Source: Ligula intestinalis (taxonomy: Eukaryota; Platyhelminthes; Cestoda; Diphyllobothriidea; Diphyllobothriidae). Taken from it: a stretch of 64,000 nt of DNA. Below, piece by piece: positions 21,736 through 33,619 of the stretch. Numbering within the stretch: the stretch's first letter is position 1; each line of letters opens with the position of its first letter. Under the pieces are notes generated by a model. It was given only the letters and a program-made list of their open reading frames with translations, was not told the origin of the DNA and ran no database searches. The position numbers and the translations under genes were made by a program. The stretch is from the NCBI GenBank assembly GCA_036362985.1, contig JAYGXS010000007.1, positions 11,727,590 through 11,791,589 on the forward strand, read 5' to 3'.

Positions 21736-22745
21736 ACGCGCACAGCCAGTCATGTTAGGAGGAAAAAATGCACACAACATGTACTAGCACAGACATCGTG
21801 CTAATACTCAGCTGTTCCGCTACACACCCTGTAGTCTGGTGGTGAACTTGGAGCCAGCCTCAATATTATATAATTATTTCGTTCCCAAAGATACACAGAT
21901 ATATTCAACCAGGAATGGTCCCACACCGATCCAACTGGATTTCCAAAGTAAACAAACTACGTGTGGGTGGCTAAGTGACTACCTGCTAGGCCGAAATTGC
22001 AGACGGATTACAGCGTTTGGGGGTAACTTAATACGGAAGTGTTTCTGGCTTATTAGCCTTCATCAGCCAAGCATAACCCTGACCGCTAGCTAGGTCGGAC
22101 AAAACAACCATGCGCACGCACAAGTGGCGCCGATTGTCCGCCACTGTGTTCTACCAGATGGAACCACAGCAGACGCGTCTTCGACCGCGTTTCCACCCGC
22201 CTTCACGGCGACCAAGGTCTGCTACACCAAACCTCCCTACGGTGGATCTATCTGCCCTCCTCTACATCTCTGTTTTTGACGACGGAGCATTCCCACCCGA
22301 CCACGCTGCTCCAACGTGCCCTCCTCCACGCTGCCAGGATTGAGACCCACCCGGCGGGGCTCCTGCTCTGACGAGGGCTAATAGCCAGCCAGCCAGCCAG
22401 CAGATGGGACATCAGCACTTCATTGAACCGAAGTCTATCGATGCCTCGCCATCTGCCATTCTTTGTCACTGCAGATAGAGTATATGATTACATAGGCAGA
22501 AAAACATTTCCGACAAAGACAATTCAGACTGGGGTTATACCATTTTACCTATGCACTTATCATAATGCCAGCTTGATGGTTTCCGAAAGAAACCTTTTCT
22601 AATCCATGTCACTTTTGAATTATCTTTAAAAACGGTATTTGCGGGTTCCTTTTCTTATTAATTTCAAAATTTCTTGCCCAGAGTTTTATTTTCCTCCATA
22701 TCTTTGACCTTTGCGCATTTTAAGAACAATTTTTTTTCTCTTCAG
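21736..22745. other. unassigned stretch containing one minus-strand HHR scrap
   Basis: Apart from the HHR at 22031-22072, only a short GCCA microsatellite near 22382-22402 and unrecognised frames. Confidence 0.4.
22031..22072 (-). ncRNA. hammerhead-ribozyme-like motif, SINE type
   Basis: Minus strand: GCUUGG, CUGAUGA, A, GGCU-AAUA-AGCC, A, GAA, ACACU, U, CCGU. Stem II is perfect and the core is intact. Stem III has lost its palindrome (two bases shorter) and stem I keeps three or four pairs. No B-box is visible upstream, so the SINE head is lost or highly diverged. Confidence 0.6.
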
Positions 22746-22982
22746 ATGCTAAAAATTGGCGAGTTGGGGCTACGGTTAAGTTCTTCGATGTAAACCACCC
22801 TGCTTTTACTTTTGCTCTAAAGCATCTAGTAGACCTAGACGAAGGCTTTTTTCGATTAGCTGCAAATTCCTATTCGCCGCATGCTAAAAAACGCCAGTAT
22901 TGGCAATTGGGCTGCATCCTTCACCGCCGGTGGCTGTGGGCATTCGCTGGATGCGTTCAGGACAGTTTAAAGCACATGTGAG
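22746..22982 (+). CDS. possible internal exon, weak MBT-like resemblance
   Basis: A strong 3' splice-site pattern (eight T then CTCTTCAG, 22731-22745) precedes a frame open to a TGA at 22980-22982. The translation begins AKNWRVGATVKFFDVNHPAF and contains LVDLDEGFFRL and KKRQYWQLGC. The VG..VKFFD..HP pattern and a later aromatic-rich segment recall the malignant-brain-tumour (MBT) chromatin-reader fold, but this is only a loose impression. A GTAGAC at 22828-22833 could be the donor. No other exon was found nearby. It may equally be chance. Confidence 0.2.
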
Positions 22983-23214
22983 ATTTTGATGTATGTCCTG
23001 CAGGATGAAAATTTGTTTAATTTGGAGTTAGTGGAGGTTGGCAGAATACATTCGAACCGAACGAAAACACAGTGCTTGTGAAATTCAACTGGAGGTCAAA
23101 ATCTGGGACGAAAACTGCATTCTCGAGAATACAATAAAGTGAGAAGGGTGAGGGCTCAAAAGCGCTGATCAAAATGTAAAATTTAAAAATATATAAAATA
23201 CACCAGAGGCACTC

Positions 23215-23275
23215 TGAAGGGTCGGACCCGTAACCCTCAAGTTCCGGCACACAATCTCACTCAGCATACCTACGA
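23215..23275 (-). repeat. tRNA-like SINE head
   Basis: Minus strand GGTATGCTGAGTGAGATTG (A-box-like) and GGGTTACGGGTCCGACCC (B-box arm). It lacks a closing cloverleaf. Confidence 0.5.
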
Positions 23276-23521
23276 TTTTCCACAGCACATGCATAATCTG
23301 AAGGATGCTATGAAACTGTACAATCTGAGGATTCAAACTTTTCGCGCGAATATTAGGGTTTTCGAAGATCTTAAACTAGATTTGGCCCGAACGCGATGCA
23401 TCTCAATAATCTAATTATAAGGAGGGATGGCAGAATTCGATAATTCAATAAACTTGATTGTAAAAAGCTTGCGGTTTCGCTGGGATTCGACGCCATGTCA
23501 ACTAGGGGAGGCTTTGATACA

Positions 23522-23602
23522 GCCTCGTAGTTCAGTTGGCAGAGAGCTGACGGCACTAAAGCCCTCTCTTGTTAATATGGGTCAAAATCCAACCCAGGCC
23601 AC
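23522..23602 (+). repeat. tRNA-like SINE head
   Basis: GCCTCGTAGTTCAGTTGGCA is a good A-box and GGGTCAAAATCCAACCC a decayed B-box arm, followed by a GTTTCACAGTTAGGTCAA tail like the ATTTACAATTGGGTCAA tail at 28.65 kb. Not a functional tRNA. Confidence 0.6.
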
Positions 23603-23612
23603 GTATGTTTCA

Positions 23613-24119
23613 CAGTTAGGTCAACTGCATAATCTAATTCTATTTTTATATTGCTCTAATTGACAGAAATCTTGTTCAAAAATCTGCATGTCGTAAGAGC
23701 TGCAATGTATGAACGAAAGTCGCAGTTGAAAATAAATCTCAACATCTTGATTATTAAGTGCCAAAAAATCGTATAATCTCAAGAAAAAACATAGGAAAAA
23801 TACGGAAGGACTGTAAGTTATAAATTTTACGTCAGCTTCTTGCTAGTCTAGTGGCACATTTTATGGAAAAATTAAAAAAACCGAAGAAGAACGAGAAAGG
23901 ACTGAGTACATTAGTCAGCAGATGACTCGGGAGAAGTCGAGTGAAGAGGTAACTTTCATGAATTAACCATTTTTGGATTTCTTCATACTGACTTAAAAAA
24001 ACAATCGCTTAAGTCTAAATTTAGCCGTGTGAGTAAACTATATGAACAGACAGCCCTTATTAAGACACCATAGTGCATACAAAAAGACTAATTTGTTGGG
24101 GTGAACTTGATATGTCAAA
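23613..24119. other. unassigned AT-rich stretch
   Basis: Nothing recognisable. Confidence 0.4.
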
Positions 24120-24650
24120 GTCAAAAACCGGCATGCTTTTCTACCTCTTAGCCTTTTAAATGCAAACAAAATGTAGTCTCTAGTTTAAACTTCTCAAATG
24201 AGCTAATGATTTGCGATCATTTTTCAACTACCTGATGTTTGAGTTTAAAAAACGCCTATTATCGGATAGTTTATGCAAGTTCTGACATCATCCGCATGGT
24301 CGGTTCGAGATTTCGGACTGCCAGGATATAACACCATGAAATAACAAATTGCGACCTGTCTCGTAAAAATGAAAAACCGGCCATTACATTCGAGCACGCA
24401 TGCCTTTCTTGCTGTTAAAACTTTAAAAGGAGACGAAAAAATAGTATCTAGTTTAAACTCTACGTGAGATACAAATAAGTTTCCTATATTCGATTATTTT
24501 TACAGCTACCGGATGTCCGAATTTATAAAATTTACTTGATCGGTCCGAGATTCCTGACTGCCAGTGTTAACAACATGGAAAAACAGAGTGCAACCAGTCT
24601 TGTAAAAATGAAAAATTGACTGCTACCTTCGAGCAAGGGGTAAAGCCTTA
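24120..24650 (+). repeat. tandem repeat of about 245 bp, two units plus a partial third
   Basis: Units near 24120-24367 and 24368-24607, then the start of another. Shared strings: ATTCGAGCACGCATGCCTTT or its CTTCGAGCAAGG variant, CTAGTTTAAACT, GGTC..CGAGATT, GACTGCCAG, GTAAAAATGAAAAA. Diverged, noncoding. Confidence 0.7.
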
Positions 24651-25594
24651 AAAAATGCCCTGTATGAAGCCCGGCTGATTTTCAAATGCATTTTCAAGAG
24701 AAGAGGACATTTTGGCACAATGTCGAACCACCTACCTGGCTCGTCGTAATGGACCGCCGATCCACGGAGAACCCCCGTCGGGAATCCCGCACGACATTCT
24801 TTAAAGCTCTTCAACGGATGGTGTAGCTCCAGCCGACTTGCACCAGTTCACGGTGTGTGTATGTGCCTATCCGAGGTTAAGGCGCAAACAACTGCGATAG
24901 CACCAGCGATGATGCGTTGCAATTTGCTGTGCAATCCGCCAGGCTACAGCTGAGCAACAACTGTGGTCGCCACCTCCTGCTGCCGGCACCATTGCCGTCA
25001 GCACAGTGCCAAACCCAGCCGCAGCCTGATTGGCCAGTCGCCCGTCCAATGGGAAAGCGCTGCGTGGGAAGACGTGCACCAGCAGGCCGTAGATGCGGTG
25101 CTTTTATCCTCATCGCGGCACTTAATAACGCGGTAACGCCTGGCCACAACGCGAATTCGTTTGGAGACTCGAGTAGGCAAGTGTTCAGGTGGGATGGAAG
25201 GCAAGATCTGTGTGCCCAGAAGTACAGATAAATGAAAAGTCAGAACGTGCGAAGACTCTACCTTGTGTGTGGGTGTATTCCCACCGCTAAAAGTCCGTGA
25301 AAGGCTGACCTACTGGCGGAGAGAAAAAAACTTCGGGTGGCTAACGCTAGACACTATCCAGTCAGGACATAAATGGTTGACGGCGATAACATGATGGCCT
25401 CCTTGTTGATTTATGGAATGCCAACTAAGAAAGCTGGTCTCCGCTTGATGTAATTTGCCTTAGCATTTAAGGCGCATTTTTCCTGGTGCAAATTTAAAGC
25501 ACACATGGACAGCAGCATTTAGTTGAACCAATAAAATTCGGCAAGTTCTATTCAGCTGTGGCATTTCATGGCATAACATCAGTAACCTATGAGC
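24651..25594. other. unassigned stretch, GC-rich at 24.87-25.2 kb
   Basis: Overlapping frames on four tracks in the GC-rich part have no recognisable domain. Inverted CCAAT-like strings (ATTGGCC, CCAATGGG) occur near 25.03-25.05 kb. They could be promoter elements or chance. Confidence 0.35.
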
Positions 25595-26620
25595 GAATAA
25601 AAAAATTGAACTCGTACAGAAAAATCGATGGAAACACCAAGGTCAAAGTAAATTGCCACGTAGGCTTATCAATAATTTAACCAAATTAAAACGCACCGTG
25701 GGGAGCAAAGGCTCAGAAAAATTATTATAATGGCAAAAGGCGGAATGTGAGAAATGTGTGAATAATAGAGCTGGATGTTACCAAGGCAAAGTTACGTCAG
25801 CCAGGTGCTCCGACTGGTTACATAAGTCGGAGTTTAACCGCTATATACAGGCAACCTCCAGTTGTCATAATTTATGAGTTGTTCGTGCCAAAACATGTAC
25901 TCAGAAGGGTGGTTTGGGATCCAGATGGTGACCCATATCAAGCAAATGTTTAGTCATAGATGAAAATGGAATCGTTTTTTTTTTGCTTTGACAGCCAACT
26001 ACGCAGATGATCTGTAGTTCTTGTTCCAAGTTGCCGTTGCCTTCACCCAAAGTACTTGCATCCGGACGTGCTTCGAAATTTATAGACGTAGTTTGAATTG
26101 TTAAGCACTGGCAAAACATCGTTTGCGCATGGAATTGGTAGAGACAGTGTAGGACTGCAAAATATGAGTTCGGCCGCAAGTACCTAAGGCAAACGCAACG
26201 GCAGTTGGCAGTTAGATCTGCATAAAATCTACCTAGATGGTTTTCAAAGCAAGAAAACAGAATTCCAGTTTCATCTATTATTAAACGCTTGCTTATTACG
26301 GGTCACTATGTGGACCCCAGGACATTCTTCCGAGTACTTGTTCGGGTTCAAACAACTCGTCAATTGTGCTAGCTGAAGGCGGGTTGTATATGGCGGTTTA
26401 ACCCCAACCTATGCAGACAGTCGGTTACGTGATTAACTTTACTTTACCTTGGTAACATCCAGCTACCTTTTTTATACATTTCGCATCCTCCCATTTTTGC
26501 CTTAAACATTTTTTTCCCACGGTGTTTGTTGATTTGCTTGCATTATTGATTAGCGTATGTAGCAAGTTACTTGTTTATTGCATCGATTTTTATGTACGAA
26601 ATTAATTTTTGTATTTTTGG
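25595..26620. mobile_element. foldback element with about 400-bp inverted arms
   Basis: The left arm 25595-26015 is inverted at 26235-26620. Mirrored strings include CACCGTGGG, AGCTGGATGTTACCAAGG, TTTAACCGC.ATATACA, GAGTTGTT, GTACTC.GAAG and GTGACCC. The spacer is about 220 bp. There is no sequence relation to the TA-flanked family. Ends are blurred, and no target duplication was identified. No transposase. Confidence 0.75.
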
Positions 26621-28566
26621 AAAACAATTGCGTTGGAGTTCTAGGCTCATTTTTTGGCTCCAGTTCTCTTCACACGGTAAAATCCTTCCAGAAAAACAAC
26701 GTTTTAAGAAAAAAATTACTAAAATGTTAGAACGCTGCTGTATCTGCTTTTTACGCAGGCTATTTTGAACGAAAATATTCAATTTTTTACTGTGCAGGTT
26801 ATCTAATATTATTTGCTTCCTAAACCAAAATATCAACTACAATTCAAATGCACTTTTTTAGATGCATCTGAATTGACGGTGACATTCAGTTCATCGTAAC
26901 TCATGGCTCATTCGTGAGGTCAAAGTTACAAGAATATAATATCGCAAATGAATTTGCTTCTGTCTGATTTACAGAAATATACGAACAAAATACACCACTG
27001 GTATTTTCAGTTGTCTGAGATGCTGTATTATTATATAAGAACTCATAGTTCCTACTAACGGGACTGTCCAACTTTTGGAAATTTTGGAAAAAAATTTAAA
27101 AAATCAATATTTTTCAATCGCAGTATGATTTTGAGGGAGAAAATATGCTTTGTGGCTTTTGAAGATATGACATAATGTTAAAATAGCGTACCAAACTCAA
27201 AATCACAAGCACATATGCGTCGCTATAAAGTTTCTACATGGCGACTTAATTGTTTAAAATAAAGGAAGTCGTCAAAAATATATCTTTTTAATATTCACGT
27301 GAGGGCACGATCACAGTTAATCGTAAAATGAATAAAAGTTTTCTTCGCAAAAACAAACTTAGGGTTTTAAACCAGACAGTCACACTCAAAACACATCGTA
27401 GGCGTCCTAGATTGTGTAAAAACTCGATTTTGTGAGCCAATTGTACACTGATTGGTAAAGTGTAAAAAGGTTTAACCCACCATCTGGGGACTATTTGTAA
27501 GAAATTATTGATATAATCATAGAAGTAAAATGCAGTCTTTCATACTTGTTGAATATATTTTTCTCACTGTGAGCTTTCAACTTCAATCAGAATGCCCAAA
27601 TTAAAAAATCTTGTGCTTTGGAAACTGATTTCACTTTGATCAGAAAAGAATAAGGTGTCTGTGTGGCCTTTTGGGAGTCATTTGTCCAGACACTATTGAA
27701 ATATTTTTAAGTGAAATCCGTGCTTTAAATTTTTAACTTTCTCATGTTTGTTGAAAGTGTTTGTCACTGTGACTTCTGAATGAAATCAGAAAGTTCAAAT
27801 TAAAAAAAGGAATTTCTATTCAACCCCTACGGCACTTCAACCAAATGACGTTTAATTCAAAGAGGTTTTTTATAAAGACATCTGGCAACTTCCCTTGAAA
27901 CCACTTCTTTTTCATATTTCAGTGAAAGGCACCGAAAATGGCAACATCCGAAGTGTCTGGGCAGATTCACGTGCGCTTACAGAAGTTTAAAGGGGTGTCT
28001 GGTTTACAGGCGATATATTTATTTCCATTTCTCATAACTTTTAATGATTGATGAGGCAGGGCGTGGAAATGGCGCTTTAATGTGATTCGATATATTATGT
28101 CTGAAACAAATGCCTCCAACGAATGTTTGAGGAATTTAGCAAACACCATCTGCTTCGAATACTTGTTTATATATTTATTTTTGATCCCATATGCACCCAA
28201 AATCCTATAAATCCGTGATTTTTTAGCTATTTAAAAATTGGTCGGTCGCTGACTTATTTAAAACTGAACTATTTGAGGTGGAAAAAAAGCAAGACCTGTT
28301 CTCTTTTATGAAAATGAGACGATATTGTCCTGACAAAGTGATGCCGGCCGGATTTCGTGAATTATCATCTAATGTCCTTGGTCTAATAGGTATGACCGCA
28401 AGATTCACTTATACATATAGTATTTCCCTATTGTGGTAAGAAAATTGCATAACCTAGATTAGAATCGTGTAAATCTTCGGGTGTCCATCAGAATGAATGT
28501 AAGCGTAGCGTCCGTAGACATTCTGTCATTTTACTAAAATTATATGAAAATTCACGGCACATGGTT
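26621..28566. other. unassigned AT-rich stretch
   Basis: Weak internal similarity between about 27540-27620 and 27740-27800 (CACTGTGA.CTT, AATCAGAA, AAATTAAAAAA). Otherwise nothing recognisable. Confidence 0.4.
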
Positions 28567-28643
28567 AGCCTCGTAGCTCAATGGTAGAGCGCTAGCTGCA
28601 TAAAGCCTCCCCTGCTGTGTTGGTTCGATTCACACTAAGACCG
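28567..28643 (+). repeat. tRNA-like SINE head
   Basis: GCCTCGTAGCTCAATGGTAG is a near-canonical A-box and TTGGTTCGATTCACA a near-canonical B-box. Between them the anticodon arm cannot be closed, and the acceptor ends do not pair. Pol III transcription is plausible, aminoacylation is not. Confidence 0.65.
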
Positions 28644-29253
28644 CGAATTATTTACAATTGGGTCAATCAAAACATATTAAAATATTCAAAGGCCCTGGTT
28701 TAAGAAAAAGTGTTGAATAATTTAACGAGAAATATTAACTCAAGCCAAGTACATTGACCAAACGTGTTGCACTGTGACCAAATATAAATGGAGAATATGA
28801 TGGTTTAATATTCCGCCTACGATATGAACCACTTTTTGATTCACCAGGGATTTTGGTTAATTAGGTAACATTGGCTAGTACTTGCTCGTCAGATAACACA
28901 GTGCTTAATTAAAAAAGGACTGATTTCCGCAAAGTTTACGAATAAAAATCAATATTTTTTGGAATGTGAAATACATATGCTTACATTATTTTGCTATGGT
29001 CATTTATTCTGTAAACAAGATAGACGCTGAGGGTAGAAACAAGCGCTGTTTTTATTTTATTTTTCCAGTTAAGTATGCCAGTTTTGTCCTCAATAGGTAA
29101 ATGCGCTTGGAAGTCATCTCGAGAGATTCTAAAGGGATTGGCTAGAAAATTCTACTTGGAAAATCAGTTAACGGTAGCAAACTTGGTGTTTTCAATGCGT
29201 TGCAGTAGGCTGGCTGGATAATTTTAATTTGATTAAACTCCCGTGCCCCAGTG
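28644..29253. other. unassigned AT-rich stretch
   Basis: Begins with the SINE tail (ATTTACAATTGGGTCAA). Nothing else recognised. Confidence 0.4.
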
Positions 29254-29320
29254 GGCATTCGTGGCTCAGGTCTTTAGAGCGTTTGCTGTGTTACGTGGGT
29301 TTGAATCCAAACGAGGCCAC
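29254..29320 (+). repeat. tRNA-like SINE head, truncated
   Basis: GGGCATTCGTGGCTCAGG, TTAGAGCG, and GTGGGTTTGAATCCAAAC (B-box arm) ending in GAGGCCAC. About ten bases of the anticodon region are missing relative to a tRNA. Confidence 0.55.
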
Positions 29321-29544
29321 ATTCTTTTTCATTGCTGGGCAAAGCGAATGCATTTTCCCTTGAAAACACGTTATCACTGAGTGTTCCAAAAGTGGGTACA
29401 ATTAATTACCTCTTTTCCGCATTTTATTGGTATATGGACAGTTTACGTGACTTCCAGTCAGAAACGACAAAAGTGCAATTCGAGTCGTCATGGGTACCAC
29501 TTTAAATTATAAATTATATTGGCAAAGAGAAAGAACGTGAAGTA

Positions 29545-29690
29545 ACGATAAAGTTGGTCAACCACGCCAGATACCTCTTGTCTCTAGTCCCGTGGTTTCT
29601 TCAAGTTTTAGCTTGGTTTTAGTTAAGTTTAGTTCTTAGTCCATTTTTTACTTGATTAGTTCAATTTTAGAAATGTTAATATTTTCCACG
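29545..29690 (+). repeat. dispersed repeat, copy 2
   Basis: Partner of 20905-21075, same strand. Confidence 0.5.
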
Positions 29691-30219
29691 AATTTAGATT
29701 AATTTTATAGGGGATCGTACAATAACATTCCTTCTTGCATCTTTTGAGAAGTAACATTCCTTTTGTGTATAGTTTATAGTTAAAGAAGTAATATCTTCCG
29801 CCTTTAAGGTTTTCGTAATCCCTGAATATTTATGCACCTACTATATTCAGGGTTTTCAGACAACGTGCATATTGGCGCACATTGTACAATTTTCCTGACA
29901 AGAAACTCACAAATGTCAGCATGCCATGAGAAGGCTGTGATATACTTCGCATCCAAGTTTTTAATGTCGTAAAGTTTGCAAGCAGCCTTCATAGTAGGAA
30001 TAAGCACGGTACCATATGAATGGTTATGTCAGGGTGTTAACTATCTTAAAATCGGAAACCTTTTTTAAAACCAAAAAAATAGTTTTCTCTTCATGCCCAA
30101 AATTTAAAGTTCAGTAGTCGCCACATACCATGCAGTTTTCATAACTTTTTATATGTTTGATCATTACCCGAATACCAATTTGAATGCCTTTTGAACGATT
30201 AAAAATTATCATGAACTGC
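29691..30219. other. unassigned AT-rich stretch
   Basis: Nothing recognisable. Confidence 0.4.
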
Positions 30220-31260
30220 ATCAGGCATATTAGCTACTTGATAGAACTACAGGAATTACTAAGTGTTTGTAAAGAAAAAAAGAATTCTCTCGATAATCCC
30301 GTGATTTTGGAGACGTAAAAAAGAGCTATAAATTATTTAAAACATTTTAGATATTTTGTTAAATTGAAAACTTGAAGCAAACACTTTCTATATATAGAAA
30401 AAAATTTTCTTTAGTGAAGATATTCTGTTAAATTAAGTCTTATTGGATAAGTATTTATTGAATGTCATCAACAAGTGTCATAATTATCGGTGTTTTTACT
30501 GTGTTCTTTGCTAAATTTATAAATTCTGCATTTGTTCGAGGTTTACACCAAAACCTTTTAAATAAGAAAGATATAAAGCGCATTCACCAAAATAAAGTGT
30601 TTTCCGATATTAGTTAAAATGAATATGGCAAGGTTTACGATATACAAAAATGCCTCAAAACAGCAAAACACATTTTGGAGGGTAAATCTTGTCCGCACTG
30701 GAGTTGGGAAACTACTATTCCTAAGATTAATAAAAAAAACTTTTCATGAAAGATTACCTCTTAGAAATTGCTTTGATTAGATATTCGGCTGATGAACTGC
30801 TGCGTTTATTAAATTTTTCCAAACTTAATGTCACAATGAAATTTAATACTTTTGAGAATAAACTTAAGTTTCCTGTCGATAAACGATTCAATTTGACTGA
30901 AGATGAAAGAATTTTCTTTTCTCTTTGCAAATTGATTACCTTCCGCATGAGTAGATTAATTTCACATTCAGTTATAAACTGGAAAATTCAAAAAAACTGG
31001 CTTTATACATTTCCATTTTTTGAACTACTTATTATTCTTTCGTCTGTTCCGTTTCTAAATAAAGCAAAAGGGTAGCGTAAAGTATGCAAAAAATTATATT
31101 TTATTCACGACTTACATCCAACAAGGGCTTCTTTGTCTTAAGTTTGCGAGGAAATGTTAGACATTTGGTTTTTATTGAAGGACATTCGAGGTTCATTTGT
31201 GCATTCAAACAAATTCTCTTCTGTTATTGGATTTTTGTGCAAAAAACTTCTCAGAATAAC
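30220..31260 (+). repeat. unclassified long interspersed repeat, copy 1
   Basis: About 1 kb similar to 51450-52404 continued at 53276-53430. Landmarks: ACTAAGTGTTTGT, TTCTCTCGATAAT, AAAACAGCAAA.CACATT, ATTCCTAAGATT.ATAAAAAA, GCTGA.GAACT.CTGCGT, CGTTTCTAAATAA. A 109-codon plus frame (30746-31075) starts MKDYLLEIALIRYSADELLR. The other copy keeps a similar but stop-riddled reading (ADELLR.L.F, KLI.FR, PVSK), so the frame may be the remnant of a real element protein. No named domain recognised. Confidence 0.6.
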
Positions 31261-32497
31261 TGAACATAATTGTTAAAATACAAACCGTCAATGTTATCAC
31301 AAGCAAATTTGGTCCCTCTTAATTTGCTTCACTTCAATCAGAACAATTTTGGATAAACTTTTCCATTTCTGAAAGGGATATTTTTTGTACCTATTTTACT
31401 TATTTTGCAGTTCTTTCCTAGTATTTTCAACATTAAAGTGTGGTTTGGTTCTCACATTTGTAATAGCATAGGAAAGTCCTTCGATATGAGACTGCTCTCA
31501 TTTCCACGAAAATAAATGTCCATTTCTCTTAATAAACCTAACTAAAATCCTGATTTTCCTAACGAAAATGCTTTTACAAAATTGAATGAACGCAGTTAAT
31601 AACAAAGTGTTTACAAACATATACTAAATTGTCCAGCCAAATTTCATAATTAGCGTTGCATGGTCATTGGTGACTACTGTAGATGATTTTTTCGGCCAAT
31701 AGTCAGCAAGAAAACATACTTGGTGGTGATTTGCGGCCCCTTCGAATTTCATATTTGAAAAAATATCTTTCGGTTTTAAAGATGTTTCTTACTTGCCAAT
31801 AATTTTGAGCCCTACCGGCCGTAACACTGGAAATCAAGATTTCGAAATTGCCTGATGTGTACATTCTGTTTAAGGAAAAGTAAATATTTCCGTGAAGAGT
31901 GCGGAAGAAACCACACAGTTCTCATAAAATTTTCCAATGGATGTGAACTTAGTTGTATAATTTGTAATCACCATTTAGAAATGAACAGATATGCTAGTTT
32001 ATGAATGTACATTTTACCTTCATAAAAAATTCTCATAAAAGGAAGGTGTTACATCCCAAGAAGTTATTATTGTATACATAACGAGTATAAGCAGGCATAC
32101 TGTAGTGCATGTCCTCAATGAGCTAAAGTTGAATTTATAATACCAGCGAAAATTAATAAGTGCAGGTGCAGAATACCTAAGTAGCCATTTTTGCTTGCAC
32201 ACATTTGTAGGCGATAGGCAAGGGGCCTTTTCTGCAACCGCCTTTCCGACGTGACCAAAATGTATCGAGTTTCGGCTGCATGATTATTCTCATTAAAACC
32301 ACACTTTATTCATATGTTGAAATTGAAAAAAAACATCTCAGAATTTCAATTGACCTTTCATGAGATAGTAAATTAACTGAGTTTTGAGTTTACTCGAGTT
32401 TTGTCAGTCCAATCATTGCAGCGGCTCCCATATTCAGTCATGGTGGCAGGGGAAAATAGAGTGAGGCGGGCGAAATACATGTGTCCAGTAGCACATA
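31261..32497. other. unassigned AT-rich stretch
   Basis: Nothing recognisable. Confidence 0.4.
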
Positions 32498-32706
32498 CAG
32501 GACAGCACCAAATTCGTGCAACATGCAGCCATTTGTGAAACGTCGATACACATTTGCTAATCGGCATTCAGTACAGCTGCAATACTAATTATCGGGTAGT
32601 CTACGTTCAAGTCATTTCAGTCACAATAGGATGCCAACTTTTTAACGACCTACTTTCTGACCCCTAACAAAAAGTGTGAACTAAAAAAATGGCTACTTAA
32701 TTAGTA
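32498..32706 (+). mobile_element. solo left arm of TA-flanked foldback (F6)
   Basis: Starts CAGGACAGCACCAAATTCGT directly after TA, continues GCAACATGCAGCCATTTGTG, GCTAATCGGCATT, TCATTTCAGTCACAATAGGA and TTTTTAACGACC, and stops after GCTACTTAATTAGTATGCA. The centre and right arm are missing. Confidence 0.7.
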
Positions 32707-32759
32707 TGCATGTAAGAAGCAGTGACTTTTGTAGGAGAGGGAAATTAGCCGAATATGCA

Positions 32760-32960
32760 CCGTTTAAGGCCCCCCAGATTCCCACGGATGACTTGCAAGG
32801 AAGATATACACGCTACTGCAAAGGCAGTACTAGTATTCACCTGAGCTTTCCCTCTCACTCAGGAGGTCATCATCAGGGGGGGTGGGGACAAAGCAATAGC
32901 AACTGAGAAGGGGAGGGGTGAATGTGAGGGCTATGTTCACGTCATCTCACGGCGCGCGTC
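32760..32960 (-). mobile_element. PLE-type terminus with HHR-like motif (family 5 relative)
   Basis: Upstream on the minus strand, GATGACGTGAACATAGCC resembles the region before the family-5 motif at 20.4 kb. The motif is followed by AGGTGAATACTAGTACTGCC. No coding part. Confidence 0.55.
32838..32882 (-). ncRNA. hammerhead-ribozyme-like motif with AGCU stem III
   Basis: Minus strand: CUGAUGA, a UGA insertion, stem II CCUC (loop CUGAGUGA) GAGG, GAA, palindrome AGCU, cleavage-site C, then AGGUG, which can pair with a CACC upstream across a C-run bulge. Stem II is perfect. The change of stem III from ACGU to AGCU keeps self-complementarity, which supports the model. Confidence 0.6.
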
Positions 32961-33619
32961 ATTGGCTGGGATTTGGGTTGCGGTAGGGTGTCGGCGGGAA
33001 CGGTAAAGCACGTAAATATTAGGAAGGCAATAAAACGTCGAATATCCTGATATCATAATGCGAATATTCTACACGCAGCCACAATGCCAGCTTTTGGTGC
33101 ACAGACAATTGTACTACTGCTAGATTGAATAGGGTAGACTGTGGGAGAGGGAGAAGAGAATCACGAAATGAAGCAATCAAATAAGCGAGGATCGATGATC
33201 TGAGGTGCAGAATGGCCCAACTACAGTTGGGCAGACCCCTTGATTGCTGGGTAGCACAGAAAGGCATTTAGCAGGGCCACCCAAATCGAGGACGTCAGGT
33301 TTGCACTGTTTATTTTTTACTTCAGCGGGACCTGCGATCTTGGCTTAGATTTAAAATAGGAACAGGCACTGACAATTCATCAGTAGTGGACGCCTCCTGA
33401 TCGACTGGGTGAAAGGGAGGTGCACAGATGGTCGCATACAGACTGCAGGCACCGAAAGTCATCCTTAAGATGGCGTGGGCCGTGGTGAGGGCTAACCACA
33501 ATTTGGCTGTGCAAATGTAACTGATTTTTCTGTTCGTTTCCAATGTCTACAACGGCAGAAGTTCCGAGTTTCGACACTAAGACGAATGCAAACGAGATAT
33601 GTCCGATACGACACCAGGA
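32961..33619. other. unassigned, moderately GC-rich
   Basis: Minus frames at 33019-33267 and 33322-33577 have no recognised domain. Confidence 0.35.

Noticed and set aside
28567..28643. Functional tRNA gene
   Set aside because: A and B boxes are good, but the anticodon arm and acceptor stem cannot be paired.
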